Source: Streptomyces parvus
GTDB taxonomy: Bacteria; Actinomycetota; Actinomycetes; Streptomycetales; Streptomycetaceae
Length of the DNA: 64,000 nt
Assembly (NCBI RefSeq): GCF_032121415.1
Contig: NZ_CP135079.1
Coordinates: 4,526,001-4,590,000 of the forward strand
Reading direction: 5' to 3'
The translations under genes were made by a program, and so were the position numbers. This document shows, in pieces, positions 35,072-44,127 of the stretch (position 1 is its first letter; each line of letters opens with the position of its first letter). The notes beneath the pieces were generated by a model. The model was not told the DNA's origin. It did no database searches and worked only from the letters and a program-made list of their open reading frames with translations.

Positions 35072-35133
35072 GGCGGCCCGCTGCCGGGACCAGGCGGGGG
35101 CGGCCCCTTGCCCGCAAGAGGCGGGGCGGCCCC

Positions 35134-37818
35134 CTACCGGCCCTCCGCCGCCACCCGCAGCTCCGCCACCCCCGCCGGCTTCTCCGGGTCCTGCGAGCGG
35201 ACCGTGACCCGGACCTTCCTGGCCGTGTCGCCCGCCAGGAAGGGACGCCAGAAGCGGCCGTCGAGGGAGGTCTCCAGCGTGTGGGAAGCGGGCGGTACGT
35301 CGCTCCAGCGCGGGGTCACCGCCGTGATCCGCAGCGGGCGCGGGCCCAGGTCCACCGTCAGGGAGCCCGTCGCGCCGTCGGGGGACCAGGACGTCGCCGG
35401 GCTCCCGTCCACCGCCGCCTCCGCGTACAGGCCCGGGGCCTGGGAGGTCGCCGTCACCGGGCGGCAGCGCGCAGCGTCGGCCGTCGGGACCAGGTCCGGG
35501 CGGCGGGTGGGCAGGGTCAGCGTGGCGGCGAGGCGGCGCGGCCCCTGCGCCGTGTGGACCGTGAACGGCGAGCCCGAGTTCAGCCGGACGGTGGTCGTCC
35601 GGGGCCCGATCTCGACCTCGTACGCCGCGTCCCGGAACCGCAGGCCCTTCAACGTGACGCCCTCGCGCAGCTGGGGCGGCAGCGTCGGGTCCAGCCGTAC
35701 GCCGTCCTCGCGGAGCCGGAGTCCCGTCAGGCCGTGCGTGAACACTTGGAGGAAGCCGCCCTTGCCGGTCAGGAAGTCGTCGGCGGGGAAGCCGGACAGC
35801 GGGTCCTCCGAGCCCGCCTTGTCACCGCGCGCCTCGGAGAAGAGGTCGTACGGGCCGCGCAGATACGGCCGGACCGAGCGCTGGAGATACGTGTACGCCG
35901 AGCAGCCCGGCTCCCCGATCGCCGCCGCGTCGATCGCGTGCACCGAGTCGGTCATCGCCGGGCCGTCCGGGTCGGTACGGGCCGCGTAGTAGTCCAGGGT
36001 GGCCGCCGCCGCGCCCGGCTCCATCGGCCACTCCAGGGGGTAGGTCAGCAGGACCGTGTCCGCCTGCTTGATCGTGGAGCCGTTGTAGCCCGCGTACTGG
36101 AGGAAGACCTTCTTCTCCGCGTCGTACGGGATACGGAGACGGCCCGCGACCCGGTTCCAGCCGGCGGGCGGGTTCTGGCCGAGGAGGCGGGCCGCGCGGG
36201 TCGCGTTGCGCAGGGCGGTGGCGGCGACCGCGTTGGTGAACACCCCGTCGTCGACGCCGTTGCTGTATTCGTCGGGCCCCGCCACGTCGTTGACGGAGTA
36301 GCTGCCGTCCGGGTTCGCCGTGGCGCGCGACTGCCAGAAGTCGGCGATGCCCTTCAGGAGCGGCCAGCCGCGCGTTGCCAGCCAGTCGCGGTCGCCGGTG
36401 GCGAGGTAGTACTGCCAGACGGCCAGCGACACATCGCCCTGGAGGTGATTCTGGGTCAGGCAGTGCGGTGGGTCCACGCTGTGGCACTCGGAGTCCAGCC
36501 GGCCCCGGCTCGCGCTCGTCCAGGGGTAGAACAGGCCGTCGTGGCCCAGCTTCTCGGCGTTCGCCCGGGCCGCGCCACGGGTGCGGTAGCGGTACTCGAC
36601 GACCGAACGCGCCAGCTCCGGGCGGGTGGCGAGAAGCCCCGGGAACATCCACGTCTCGGCGTCCCAGAACACCAGGCCCGCGTAGTTGTCGCTGGTCAGG
36701 CCGGCCGGGGCGATGCTGTCCGAGGAGCCGCGCCGGGTGCTCGCCAGCAGCCCGTACTGGGCGGAGCGCAGCCAGCCCTGCAGCTCACGGTCGCCCGGCA
36801 CCAGGACGTCGGCGGACCAGGCCTCGCGCCAGGCGGCCTCGTTCGCCGCGAACACCCGGTCCCAGCCGCGCCGCGCCGCCCGGTGCGCCGCCTCGCGGGC
36901 GTCCTCGGCGGGGGTGGCGGAGGTGAGCGCGGTGTCGACGCCGACGTACTTCTCGAAGGTGTACGTCCGGCCCGCCCGGACCGGGGTCGCGCGGGGGGCA
37001 GCGCCGGGGCGCAGGGTCTCGACCACACCGGAGCCGCGCCGCATCGCCTGCGCGACCGCCCCCTCGACGTTCGTGCCGAGCGTGCGGAAGGTGCCGTTCT
37101 CGCGGAGCGTGATCCGGCGCGCGCCCCGTTGGTCGAGCCGGCCGGAGACGGTCGCGGCGCCGCTCCAGCGCGGGGTCATCCGCAGGCGTACGGCACCGGT
37201 GTGGACGTCGGAGCGGTCGGCCAGGACCTCGTAGGTGAGGTCGGTCGCACGGCCGTCCGCCGTCGTCCACCGCAGCGAGGTGCGCACGAGGCCGCAGGAG
37301 AGGAAGACGGTCTGGCGGTAGTGCGAGATCCGGCCCGCCGGGGTCTTCGGGCCGAGCGTCTCCTTGCCGACGCCCACGTCGACGCCGGTCCAGCTGGGCA
37401 GCGCGGCGACCGCCTCCCGCCCCTCGGCGACGGCCCGGTCCGCCGCGTACAGCCCGGAGACGAAGGCGCCGTCGTAGCGGGGGGTGTAGAGCGGCCAGCC
37501 GGTCTTCTCCCCGGTGGAGGCGTACCCGGCGCCGGTGGCCGGGACTCGGTGGCCGAGATAGCCGTTGCCGATGTACGGGTCGTAGCCGTCGGCCTCCCCG
37601 AAGCGGGTGGAGGAGGGCGCCCAGGCCGGATCGGAGGCGTTCCCGCAGGCGGGGGGAGGGCCGCCGGAGCCGGGCCCGGGGGGATCGGACGGACGGCCCC
37701 GGCCGGACGTCGGTACGGGGTCGGGCCCGGCGGCCACGGCGGCCGGCGGCAGCGGGGCGAGCAGGGCGGCGACGACCAGGGGAGCGAGGGCGAGGGCTGA
37801 GACGCGGGGGAGGCTCAC
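35134..37818 (-). CDS. Secreted GH65-type glycoside hydrolase with C-terminal discoidin-like domain
   Basis: An 894-residue protein: signal peptide (LALAPLVVAALLAPLPPAAV), a Pro/Gly linker, a beta-sandwich domain, then the (alpha/alpha)6 barrel of family 65 with the catalytic Glu in VAGPDEYSNG near residue 516, WDAETWMFPGLL and ITLRENGTF motifs, followed by a C-terminal sandwich and an F5/8-type domain (about 760-890: YAEAAVDGSPATSW, TLETSLDGRFWRPF). Known GH65 enzymes act on trehalose, kojibiose and related alpha-glucosides; the secreted actinomycete forms resemble acid trehalase. GTG at 37818 has TACCTT six bases upstream, suggesting a leaderless mRNA. The gene converges with the preceding plus-strand pair. 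Confidence 0.88.
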   Translation of the reverse strand: MSLPRVSALALAPLVVAALLAPLPPAAVAAGPDPVPTSGRGRPSDPPGPGSGGPPPACGNASDPAWAPSSTRFGEADGYDPYIGNGYLGHRVPATGAGYASTGEKTGWPLYTPRYDGAFVSGLYAADRAVAEGREAVAALPSWTGVDVGVGKETLGPKTPAGRISHYRQTVFLSCGLVRTSLRWTTADGRATDLTYEVLADRSDVHTGAVRLRMTPRWSGAATVSGRLDQRGARRITLRENGTFRTLGTNVEGAVAQAMRRGSGVVETLRPGAAPRATPVRAGRTYTFEKYVGVDTALTSATPAEDAREAAHRAARRGWDRVFAANEAAWREAWSADVLVPGDRELQGWLRSAQYGLLASTRRGSSDSIAPAGLTSDNYAGLVFWDAETWMFPGLLATRPELARSVVEYRYRTRGAARANAEKLGHDGLFYPWTSASRGRLDSECHSVDPPHCLTQNHLQGDVSLAVWQYYLATGDRDWLATRGWPLLKGIADFWQSRATANPDGSYSVNDVAGPDEYSNGVDDGVFTNAVAATALRNATRAARLLGQNPPAGWNRVAGRLRIPYDAEKKVFLQYAGYNGSTIKQADTVLLTYPLEWPMEPGAAAATLDYYAARTDPDGPAMTDSVHAIDAAAIGEPGCSAYTYLQRSVRPYLRGPYDLFSEARGDKAGSEDPLSGFPADDFLTGKGGFLQVFTHGLTGLRLREDGVRLDPTLPPQLREGVTLKGLRFRDAAYEVEIGPRTTTVRLNSGSPFTVHTAQGPRRLAATLTLPTRRPDLVPTADAARCRPVTATSQAPGLYAEAAVDGSPATSWSPDGATGSLTVDLGPRPLRITAVTPRWSDVPPASHTLETSLDGRFWRPFLAGDTARKVRVTVRSQDPEKPAGVAELRVAAEGR

Positions 37819-37931
37819 GGTACGAAGGTAGGGAGGCGGCGGTGCGGGCGGCGTCCACGGCGCGCACAGCCCCCGCACGGGGCGCCCGCCTGCCCGCCGG
37901 ATGGAGCAGATCCGGCCACCGGGGGAGCCGT

Positions 37932-39041
37932 CTACCCCGCCATCCCCGTCTTCAGTCCCGCCCCGCACAGCGGCACCACCACGCCGCCCCGTACCGCGTC
38001 GCCCCCCTCCCGTACCGCCGCCCAGCAGGCCACGCCCGTCGTCTCGACGTAGAAGCCGCGCGCCGCCAGGTCTCGTTGGGCCTCGCGGAGGTGGTCCTCG
38101 GGGACCGTCAGGAACGTGCCACCGGATTCTCGTACCGCCGCCAGGATCTGGCGGGCGCGTGGCGGGCGGGGGATGGCGATGCCCTCCGCGAGGGTGGGGG
38201 CGGGCGCCCCGGCCGCGTCGGGCGGGAGGAGGTCGTCCGCGCCCGCGTGGAAGGCGGCGGCCAGCGGGGAAACCGCCTCCGCCTGGACCGCGACCAGGCG
38301 GGGGCGCGTCCCGATCAGGCCCAGCGCGTGCAGTTCGGCCACCGCCAGCGCCGCGCCCAGCAGCAGGGTGCCGTTGCCGACCGGGACCGCCAGCGCATCC
38401 GGCAGCCGGCCGCCGAGGTCTTCCCAGAGCTCGTACACGTACGTCTTCGTCCCGTGCAGGAAATACGGGTTGAAGACGTGCGAGGCGTAGAAGACCCCCG
38501 GTTCGTCCGCCGCCGCGCCGGCCGCCAGCGCGGTCGCCTCCCGGCCGCCCGGGACGGTCACCAGGCGCGCGCCGTGGGCCCGGATCTGCTCGGTCTTCTT
38601 CGGCGACGTGCCCTCGGGGACGTACACCGTGCACGGCAGTCCGGCGCGCGCGCAGTACGCCGCGACCGACGTGCCCGCGTTGCCCGAGCTGTCCGCCACC
38701 ACCCGGTCCGGGCCCAGCCGCCGGGCCAGCTCCGCGAGCATCACCGCGCCCCGGTCCTTGAAGGAGAGCGTCGGCATCAGATAGTCGAGCTTCGCCGAAA
38801 CAGTGTCCGTGAGCGGCACGAGAGGGGTGCGCCCCTCGCCCAGGGAGATCGCCGAGGAGGCGAGCGGGAGGAAATCCTTGTAACGCCACAATGAATCGAT
38901 CCGGCCGGAAAGAGCGTTCGCCCCGACGCCCCGCGCGGGGGCGAAGTCGAGATCCCAGGGCCCCCGGCAGACCGGACAGCACCAGGTCAGAGCGGTGATC
39001 GCGGATCGCGTCCCATCCACTGGACAGTAATAGATCGTCAT
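37932..39041 (-). CDS. Threonine synthase-like PLP enzyme with N-terminal zinc ribbon
   Basis: A 369-residue fold-type II PLP enzyme. The Schiff-base Lys is in PTLSFKDRGAVM, the cofactor loop is SSGNAGTSVAAYCA and the C-terminal PLP site is VPLCGAGLKTG. The N-terminus has CPVDG and CCPVC, spaced like a zinc ribbon, as in one group of bacterial threonine synthases. It probably makes threonine from phosphohomoserine or acts as a related beta/gamma-eliminase. The main thrC normally sits with hom and thrB, so this is likely a paralogue. ATG at 39041 has GGCGGAC nearby; ATGs at 39053 and further upstream are possible. Confidence 0.82.
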   Translation of the reverse strand: MTIYYCPVDGTRSAITALTWCCPVCRGPWDLDFAPARGVGANALSGRIDSLWRYKDFLPLASSAISLGEGRTPLVPLTDTVSAKLDYLMPTLSFKDRGAVMLAELARRLGPDRVVADSSGNAGTSVAAYCARAGLPCTVYVPEGTSPKKTEQIRAHGARLVTVPGGREATALAAGAAADEPGVFYASHVFNPYFLHGTKTYVYELWEDLGGRLPDALAVPVGNGTLLLGAALAVAELHALGLIGTRPRLVAVQAEAVSPLAAAFHAGADDLLPPDAAGAPAPTLAEGIAIPRPPRARQILAAVRESGGTFLTVPEDHLREAQRDLAARGFYVETTGVACWAAVREGGDAVRGGVVVPLCGAGLKTGMAG

Positions 39042-39282
39042 GTCCGCCAGCATGTCAGGCATATGGCAGGTGAATGGCGGGCGTATGGAACACCCCAAGG
39101 CACCCTTGTGAGTTCGCCATGGATCGGTCAATCTTTCGCTGGCAGCAGGGCGTGCCGCTCACCGGACGACGCAGAACGCGGGGCGTTCCGACGGCTGATT
39201 TGTCATGCCCCTGTCGGGAGTCGGTCGTGCGGCTCCGGCACCACCCCCCACCAGAGCACCGCCTATGAGGAGGACCCCTCAC

Positions 39283-40869
39283 ATGTCAGTGACGCGTCAG
39301 ACCCCCCAGGCCCGTCGAAGACTCGCCGCGGCGACCGTCATAGCCACCGCAGCCGCCGTCGCCCTCGCCACCGCCGCCCTGCCGGCGACCGCGGCCGAGC
39401 GCGCACCCGAAGGCGTGATCCTGAACGCGGACGCTCCGGGCACCATCAGCGACAGCTACATCGTGACGCTGAAGGACTCGGCCGCGAAGTCGGACTCCGC
39501 CAAGGGCAAGGCCCTCGCGAAGAAGTACGGCGCGAGCATCGAACGCACCTACCGCTCGGCCCTCAACGGCTACGCGGTCGAGGCCACCGCCGCGGAGGCG
39601 AAGAAGTTCGCCGCCGACCCGGCCGTCGCGTCCGTCTCCCAGAACCGCACCTTCACGGTCTCCGCCACCCAGACCAACCCGCCCTCCTGGGGACTGGACC
39701 GGATCGACCAGCGGAACCTCCCGCTGGACCAGCGCTACACCTACCCCGACAAGGCCGGCGAGGGCGTCACCGCCTACGTCATCGACACCGGGGTACGCAT
39801 CAGCCACAGCGACTTCGGCGGCCGGGCCTTCAACGGCTACGACGCCATCGACAACGACAACGTCGCCCAGGACGGCCACGGCCACGGCACGCACGTGGCG
39901 GGCACCGTCGCGGGCACCGCCCACGGCGTGGCCAAGAAGGCGAAGATCGTCGGCGTCCGGGTGCTCAACAACCAGGGCTCCGGAACCACCGCGCAGGTCG
40001 TCGCGGGCATCGACTGGGTGACGGCCAACGCCGTCAAGCCCGCCGTCGCCAACATGAGCCTCGGCGGAGGCGCGGACGCGGTCCTCGACGCGGCCGTCCA
40101 GCGGTCCATCGCCGCCGGCATCACCTACGCCGTCGCCGCGGGCAACGAGTCGACCAACGCCAGCACCAAGTCCCCGGCGCGCGTCGCCGAGGCCATCACG
40201 GTCGGCTCGACGACCAGCACCGACGCCCGCTCCAGCTTCTCCAACTACGGCGCGGTCGTGGACATCTTCGCGCCCGGCTCCTCGATCACCTCGACGTGGA
40301 GCACCAGCGACTCCGCCACGAACACCATCTCCGGCACGTCGATGGCCAGCCCGCACGTCGCCGGCGCCGCCGCCGTCTTCCTCGCCGACAACCCGGGCTC
40401 GACCCCCGCCCAGGTCTCCGCCGGACTCGTCGCCGCCGCCACCACCGGGGTCGTCGGCAGCCCGGGCACCGGCTCGCCGAACCGCCTGCTGTACGTGGGC
40501 CCGGGCGGCACCACCCCGCCGCCCGGCAAGAAGTTCGAGAACACCACCGGCTACGCGATCAACGACAACGCCACCGTCGAGGCCCCGGTCACGGTCACCG
40601 GGATCACCGGCAACGCCCCGGCCGCGCTCCAGGTTCCGGTCAACATCTCCCACACCTACATCGGTGACCTGAAGATCGACCTGGTCGCGCCCGACGGCTC
40701 GGTCTACAACCTGAAGGCGTACGGCTCGGGCGGCAGCGCCGACAACGTGGTCACCACGTACACGGTCAACGCCTCCTCCGAGGTCGCCAACGGCACCTGG
40801 AAGCTCCGGGTCAGCGACAACGCGAACGCCGACACCGGCCGGATCAACAGCTGGGCGCTCCAGTTCTGA
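39283..40869 (+). CDS. Secreted subtilisin-like serine protease (S8) with P-domain
   Basis: A 528-residue preproprotein: signal peptide (about 1-42), an I9 inhibitor propeptide (YIVTLKDSAAK ... LNGYAVEATAAEAKKFAAD), the S8 domain with Asp in VIDTGVR (about 168), His in GHGTHVAG (about 203) and Ser in GTSMASPHVAG (about 353), and a C-terminal proprotein-convertase P domain (about 415-528: TYIGDLKIDLVAPDG, NGTWKLRVSDNA). An active extracellular protease, self-processed on export. ATG at 39283 has GAGGAGG nine bases upstream. A strong terminator follows. Streptomyces secretes several such enzymes for nutrient release. Confidence 0.95.
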   Translation: MSVTRQTPQARRRLAAATVIATAAAVALATAALPATAAERAPEGVILNADAPGTISDSYIVTLKDSAAKSDSAKGKALAKKYGASIERTYRSALNGYAVEATAAEAKKFAADPAVASVSQNRTFTVSATQTNPPSWGLDRIDQRNLPLDQRYTYPDKAGEGVTAYVIDTGVRISHSDFGGRAFNGYDAIDNDNVAQDGHGHGTHVAGTVAGTAHGVAKKAKIVGVRVLNNQGSGTTAQVVAGIDWVTANAVKPAVANMSLGGGADAVLDAAVQRSIAAGITYAVAAGNESTNASTKSPARVAEAITVGSTTSTDARSSFSNYGAVVDIFAPGSSITSTWSTSDSATNTISGTSMASPHVAGAAAVFLADNPGSTPAQVSAGLVAAATTGVVGSPGTGSPNRLLYVGPGGTTPPPGKKFENTTGYAINDNATVEAPVTVTGITGNAPAALQVPVNISHTYIGDLKIDLVAPDGSVYNLKAYGSGGSADNVVTTYTVNASSEVANGTWKLRVSDNANADTGRINSWALQF

Positions 40870-40916
40870 TCCCGCCCCCGCGGTGAACCACCGAACAGCG
40901 TGAGACAGCGTGAGAA

Positions 40917-40956
40917 GGGCCGGGACGGTCGCGTCGTGCGACCGTCCCGGCCCCTT
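40917..40956. terminator. Bidirectional hairpin terminator
   Basis: Arms GGGCCGGGACGGTCGC and its complement surround a five-base loop, followed by CTTT. It lies between the convergent protease and chitinase genes. Confidence 0.9.
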
Positions 40957-40990
40957 TCGGTCGTCCGGGCGGGCGGCCGTGCCCTCGGGG

Positions 40991-42400
40991 TCAGCGGCGG
41001 TTGAGCGCGCGGTCGACCGCGGTGACCAGCTCGGCGTCCTCCGTGTCGCCGTCCAGCGACCAGAACATCGCCCCGCCGAGCCCCTTGTCCCGGACGTACG
41101 AGGCCTTGGCGCGCAGCACCTGCGGGTCGTCGTACGTCCACAGCGTCGTGCCGTCGAACAGCCACGCATGGCCGTTCCTCACATCACGGTGGACCTTGTA
41201 CGTCCCCGAAGCGGCCAGCTTCTTGAGGACCTTGTAGTCCTCGTAGCCCGCCGCCCAGGTGGCCGGAGCCGGACCCGTCGCCGGCTGCCCCAGGCCCGTA
41301 CCGCCGCCGGTCACGCCGGTCCAGCCCTGGCCGTACGTCGGCATGCCCACCACGATCTTGTGCTTGGGCGCGCCGCGGCGCACCCAGTCCCGCACGGTCC
41401 GGTCGACGCTGAAGTCGTTCCGCGCGTACAGGGCCGACTGCTGGGCCGTCTTCTTCTCGCCCGAGACGTGGTAGTCGTAGCCCTGGATGTTGACGAAATC
41501 GAAGTCCTTCATGAGGCGCTTCACGTCGAAGCCCGCGTCGATGGCCTTCGGGTTGGCCGGGACGTACGCCGACAGGTCGTAGTGCTTGGGCTTGCGGTGC
41601 CCGTGCCCGCGCCCCTCGCCCTTGCCCGCCTTCTCCGCCGCCTTGGCCTCGCTCTTCGCGTGGGCGTCGAGCTGGGTGCGGAACTCGTGGATCAGGGCGG
41701 TGAAGTTCTTCTTGTCCTCCGGGCGGAAGACGGTGCCCTCGTTGGCCGGTGAGCCGGGCCACTCCCAGTCGACGTCGATGCCGTCGAAGAGTCCGGCCGC
41801 CGCGCCGTCGCCGCCGCGTGCGCCGTCCTGGGGGAGGTTGCCCTTGATGTACAGGTCGACGCAGGAGGCGACGAGCGCCTTGCGGGAGGCCGCGGTGCGG
41901 ACCGCGTCGGAGAAGTGGGTGGACCAGCTCCAGCCGCCCAGCGAGATCATGACCTTGAGGCCGGGGTGCTTGGCCTTCAGCTCGCGCAGCTGGTTGAAGT
42001 TGCCCGCGAGCGGCTGGGCGTCGGTGTCGGCGACGCCGTCCACCGATCCCGCCGCGTCGAGCGGACGGACGTAGTCCGCCCAGGCGTCGGCCTGGCCGGG
42101 GATATTGCCGGTGAAGCACGTGCCCTCGGCGCTGACGTTGCCGAAGGCGTAGTTGATGTGGGTCAGTCTGGCCGCGGCCCCGCTGGTGTCCAGGTCCTTG
42201 ACCTGGAAGTCGCGTCCGTAGACGCCCCATTGGGTGAAGTAGCCGATGTTCTTGTACGCGGGGCGGTGGTGGCCCTTGCCGCGGTCGCCGCCGTCGTTCC
42301 GGTCGTGGCCGGTACCGGCCGTGGCCGCGGGCGCGGCGCCTGCCAGCAGGGCCAGGGCGACGCCGGCGATGGTCATTCGGGACAGGTTTCTTCGACGCAT
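40991..42400 (-). CDS. Secreted GH18 chitinase
   Basis: A 469-residue glycoside hydrolase 18. It has a signal peptide (MTIAGVALALLAGAAPAATA), the first barrel strand IGYFTQWGVYGR, MISLGGWSWSTHFSD, and the DxxDxDxE motif in DGIDVDWEWPG with catalytic Glu near 212. An insertion rich in Lys/Gly/His (about 250-285) splits the barrel, and the end GGAMFWSLDGD is typical. It degrades chitin outside the cell. No chitin-binding module is visible. ATG at 42400 has AGGAACG upstream. Its promoter has a DasR-type operator within the spacer, the known route by which N-acetylglucosamine controls chitinases in Streptomyces. Confidence 0.95.
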   Translation of the reverse strand: MRRRNLSRMTIAGVALALLAGAAPAATAGTGHDRNDGGDRGKGHHRPAYKNIGYFTQWGVYGRDFQVKDLDTSGAAARLTHINYAFGNVSAEGTCFTGNIPGQADAWADYVRPLDAAGSVDGVADTDAQPLAGNFNQLRELKAKHPGLKVMISLGGWSWSTHFSDAVRTAASRKALVASCVDLYIKGNLPQDGARGGDGAAAGLFDGIDVDWEWPGSPANEGTVFRPEDKKNFTALIHEFRTQLDAHAKSEAKAAEKAGKGEGRGHGHRKPKHYDLSAYVPANPKAIDAGFDVKRLMKDFDFVNIQGYDYHVSGEKKTAQQSALYARNDFSVDRTVRDWVRRGAPKHKIVVGMPTYGQGWTGVTGGGTGLGQPATGPAPATWAAGYEDYKVLKKLAASGTYKVHRDVRNGHAWLFDGTTLWTYDDPQVLRAKASYVRDKGLGGAMFWSLDGDTEDAELVTAVDRALNRR

Positions 42401-42452
42401 GGGGCTCGTTCCTGTGCGGAAGGGGCGGGGGAGAGCCGTGCTGTGCACAGGG

Positions 42453-42482
42453 AAGGTATTGGTCTGGACCAAAAATGGTCAA
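42453..42482 (-). promoter_or_regulatory. Chitinase promoter with DasR-responsive element (dre) in the spacer
   Basis: On the minus strand, TTGACC (42482-42477) and TACCTT (42458-42453) are -35 and -10 hexamers with an 18-bp spacer. The spacer contains TTGGTCCAGACCAA (42472-42459), one mismatch per core from the dre core TGGTCTAGACCA. A bound repressor would block the promoter directly. DasR is the expected regulator from established Streptomyces biology; binding is inferred. Confidence 0.8.
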
Positions 42483-42624
42483 GGGCCCCGGAGTCGCCCG
42501 ACGCCGCGGACGCGTGGACCGGGAGGGCGAGGGGCAGGAATCCGGGGTCGGGGGCATGCGTGGACCGCCACAAGATCATCACATTGGGTGAAACTCTGGC
42601 CCATGCTTGCGGTATACAACCCAC

Positions 42625-42653
42625 GGTTGTCAGGCTGTCGCAGACTGTCAACC
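42625..42653. promoter_or_regulatory. Imperfect palindrome upstream of the GntR gene
   Basis: GGTTGTCAGGCTG and CAGACTGTCAACC match at 11 of 13 paired positions around a three-base centre. It lies 16 bp before the GntR start, the usual place for autoregulation. Confidence 0.5.
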
Positions 42654-42668
42654 TGTTGGGAGTGGCCT

Positions 42669-43421
42669 GTGACTTTCGGTGAGCAGCCCGCCTATCTGCG
42701 CGTGGCGAGCGATCTCAGGGAGAAGATCGTCAACGGCGCGCTGCCGCCCCATACCCGCCTGCCGTCGCAGGCCCGCATCCGCGAGGAGTACGGGGTCTCG
42801 GACACCGTCGCCCTGGAGGCGCGGAAGGTCCTGATGGCGGAGGGGCTGGTCGAGGGGCGCTCCGGCTCCGGCACCTATGTGCGCGAACGCCCGGTACCCC
42901 GCATGATCGCCCGCTCCGGCTACCGGCCGGACAAGGGGGCCAGTCCGTTCCGGCAGGAGCAGACGGCCGAGGGGGCGCGCGGGACCTGGGAGTCCAGCAG
43001 CGAGCAGGAGGGGGCGAGCCCCGAGGTCGCCGAGCGGCTGGGCATCGAGCCGGGCGACCGCGTGATGCGCACGCACTACGTCTTCCGGGAAGCGGGTGAG
43101 CCGATCATGCTCTCCACCTCCTGGGAGCCGCTCGCCATCACGGGCCGCACGCCCGTGATGCTGCCGGAGGAGGGCCCGTTGGGCGGCTGCGGGGTGGTCG
43201 ACCGGATGGCCGCGATCGACGTCGTCGTGGACAACGTCGCCGAGGAGGTCGGTGCGCGCCCGGGGCTGGCGGAGGAGCTCCTGGCGCTCGGCGGTGTGCC
43301 CGGCCATGTGGTCATCGTCATCGGGCGTACGTACTACGCGTCCGGCCGGGCCGTGGAGACGGCCGACGTGGTCGTTCCGGCGGACCGGTACCGGGTCGCC
43401 TACCACCTGCCGGTGCGATGA
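42669..43421 (+). CDS. GntR-family regulator with UTRA effector domain (HutC subfamily)
   Basis: A 250-residue regulator: winged HTH at residues 5-72 (YLRVASDLREKIVNGALPP, LPSQARIREEYGVS, GSGTYVRER) and a UTRA ligand-binding domain (about 100-245; VMRTHYVFREAGEPIMLSTS, ADRYRVAYHLPVR). The subfamily senses sugars, amino acids or osmolytes. DasR is in the same subfamily, but this protein lacks any obvious sugar-transport neighbour, so I do not equate them. GTG at 42669 has GGGAG upstream. It diverges from the chitinase with about 270 bp between. A palindrome upstream suggests it controls itself. Confidence 0.88.
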   Translation: MTFGEQPAYLRVASDLREKIVNGALPPHTRLPSQARIREEYGVSDTVALEARKVLMAEGLVEGRSGSGTYVRERPVPRMIARSGYRPDKGASPFRQEQTAEGARGTWESSSEQEGASPEVAERLGIEPGDRVMRTHYVFREAGEPIMLSTSWEPLAITGRTPVMLPEEGPLGGCGVVDRMAAIDVVVDNVAEEVGARPGLAEELLALGGVPGHVVIVIGRTYYASGRAVETADVVVPADRYRVAYHLPVR

Positions 43422-43722
43422 GACGAGGTGACGCCGCGTCGGGCCCGGCGCCGGGACGGGAATCGGGCCGGGCGAGGGGTGCCGGGCGGGGCTGACGGGC
43501 CATGAGGAGGCCGTGAGCCGGGCGTGGGACGGGTCACGAGGGGGTGCATTCTGTGGATGCGCCCCCTTCGTGATGGCCGGATGTGTATCTCTTTGTGTAA
43601 AGCCGCCTGCACTGAGTGAAGGTCAGGCGTACGCTCGGGCATATGCGTACTGCGGTTTCCTGGGGAGCCTTAGAGACGAGCACGCCGGTGGGAAGAGGGG
43701 CGATATGCGGGGGAGCGACACG
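43422..43722 (+). other. Intergenic region, no gene seen
   Basis: About 300 bp after the GntR stop with no supported gene. The second half (43570-43670) is less GC-rich, with GTGTATCTCTTTGTGTAAAG and GGGCATATGCG, and probably holds the promoter of the following small gene. No hairpin was recognised. Confidence 0.5.
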
Positions 43723-43905
43723 ATGAGCGAGAGCGGCGCCGTGCTCCCCTGGCAGGTGATACGGCAGGACGACGGCGGCAACCGCTACCGCGTGGGCCGG
43801 TATGCCACGCAGGCCGAGGCCCAGAAGGTCGCCGACGGCCTCGACGACCGCCATCACCACCAGGTCTACCGGGTGGAGCGCGTGGGCCAGGGAACCGGTC
43901 CCTGA
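43723..43905 (+). CDS. Small SPOR-like protein
   Basis: A 60-residue protein, WQVIRQDDGGNRYRVGRYATQ followed by EAQKVADGLDDRHHHQVYRV. It has the beta-alpha-beta look of a short SPOR-type repeat and is conserved in Streptomyces as I recall. No signal peptide or membrane segment, so a cytoplasmic role of unknown nature. ATG at 43723 has GGGGGAG eight bases upstream; an ATG at 43705 would add six residues. Confidence 0.75.
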   Translation: MSESGAVLPWQVIRQDDGGNRYRVGRYATQAEAQKVADGLDDRHHHQVYRVERVGQGTGP

Positions 43906-43914
43906 CGGACGGAC

Positions 43915-43960
43915 GGCCCCGAGGGGCCCCGGGCAGGCCGTTGTGGCCGTCCTCGGGGCC
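43915..43960 (+). terminator. Weak hairpin terminator
   Basis: GGCCCCGAGG and CCTCGGGGCC are separated by 26 bases just after the small SPOR-like gene. The long loop makes it weaker than the others. Confidence 0.5.
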
Positions 43961-44127
43961 CTCGGTCTTTCCGGGGGTCCTCGGCGCCCGCGTACGCCCC
44001 CGTCTCGCATCGCCCGCATTCCGTGCGTCGCCGCCCCGGGCGGTAGGGTCCGGCCCGACCGGGGTGCGTCAGCCTCCGGCGGAACGGCGCCGGGAGCGGG
44101 GCGGAGTGATGACGGAGTGGTGACCAG

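Noticed and set aside
39063..40667. Plus-strand frame overlapping the subtilase in another phase
   Set aside because: Arg-rich shadow; the catalytic triad is in the chosen frame.
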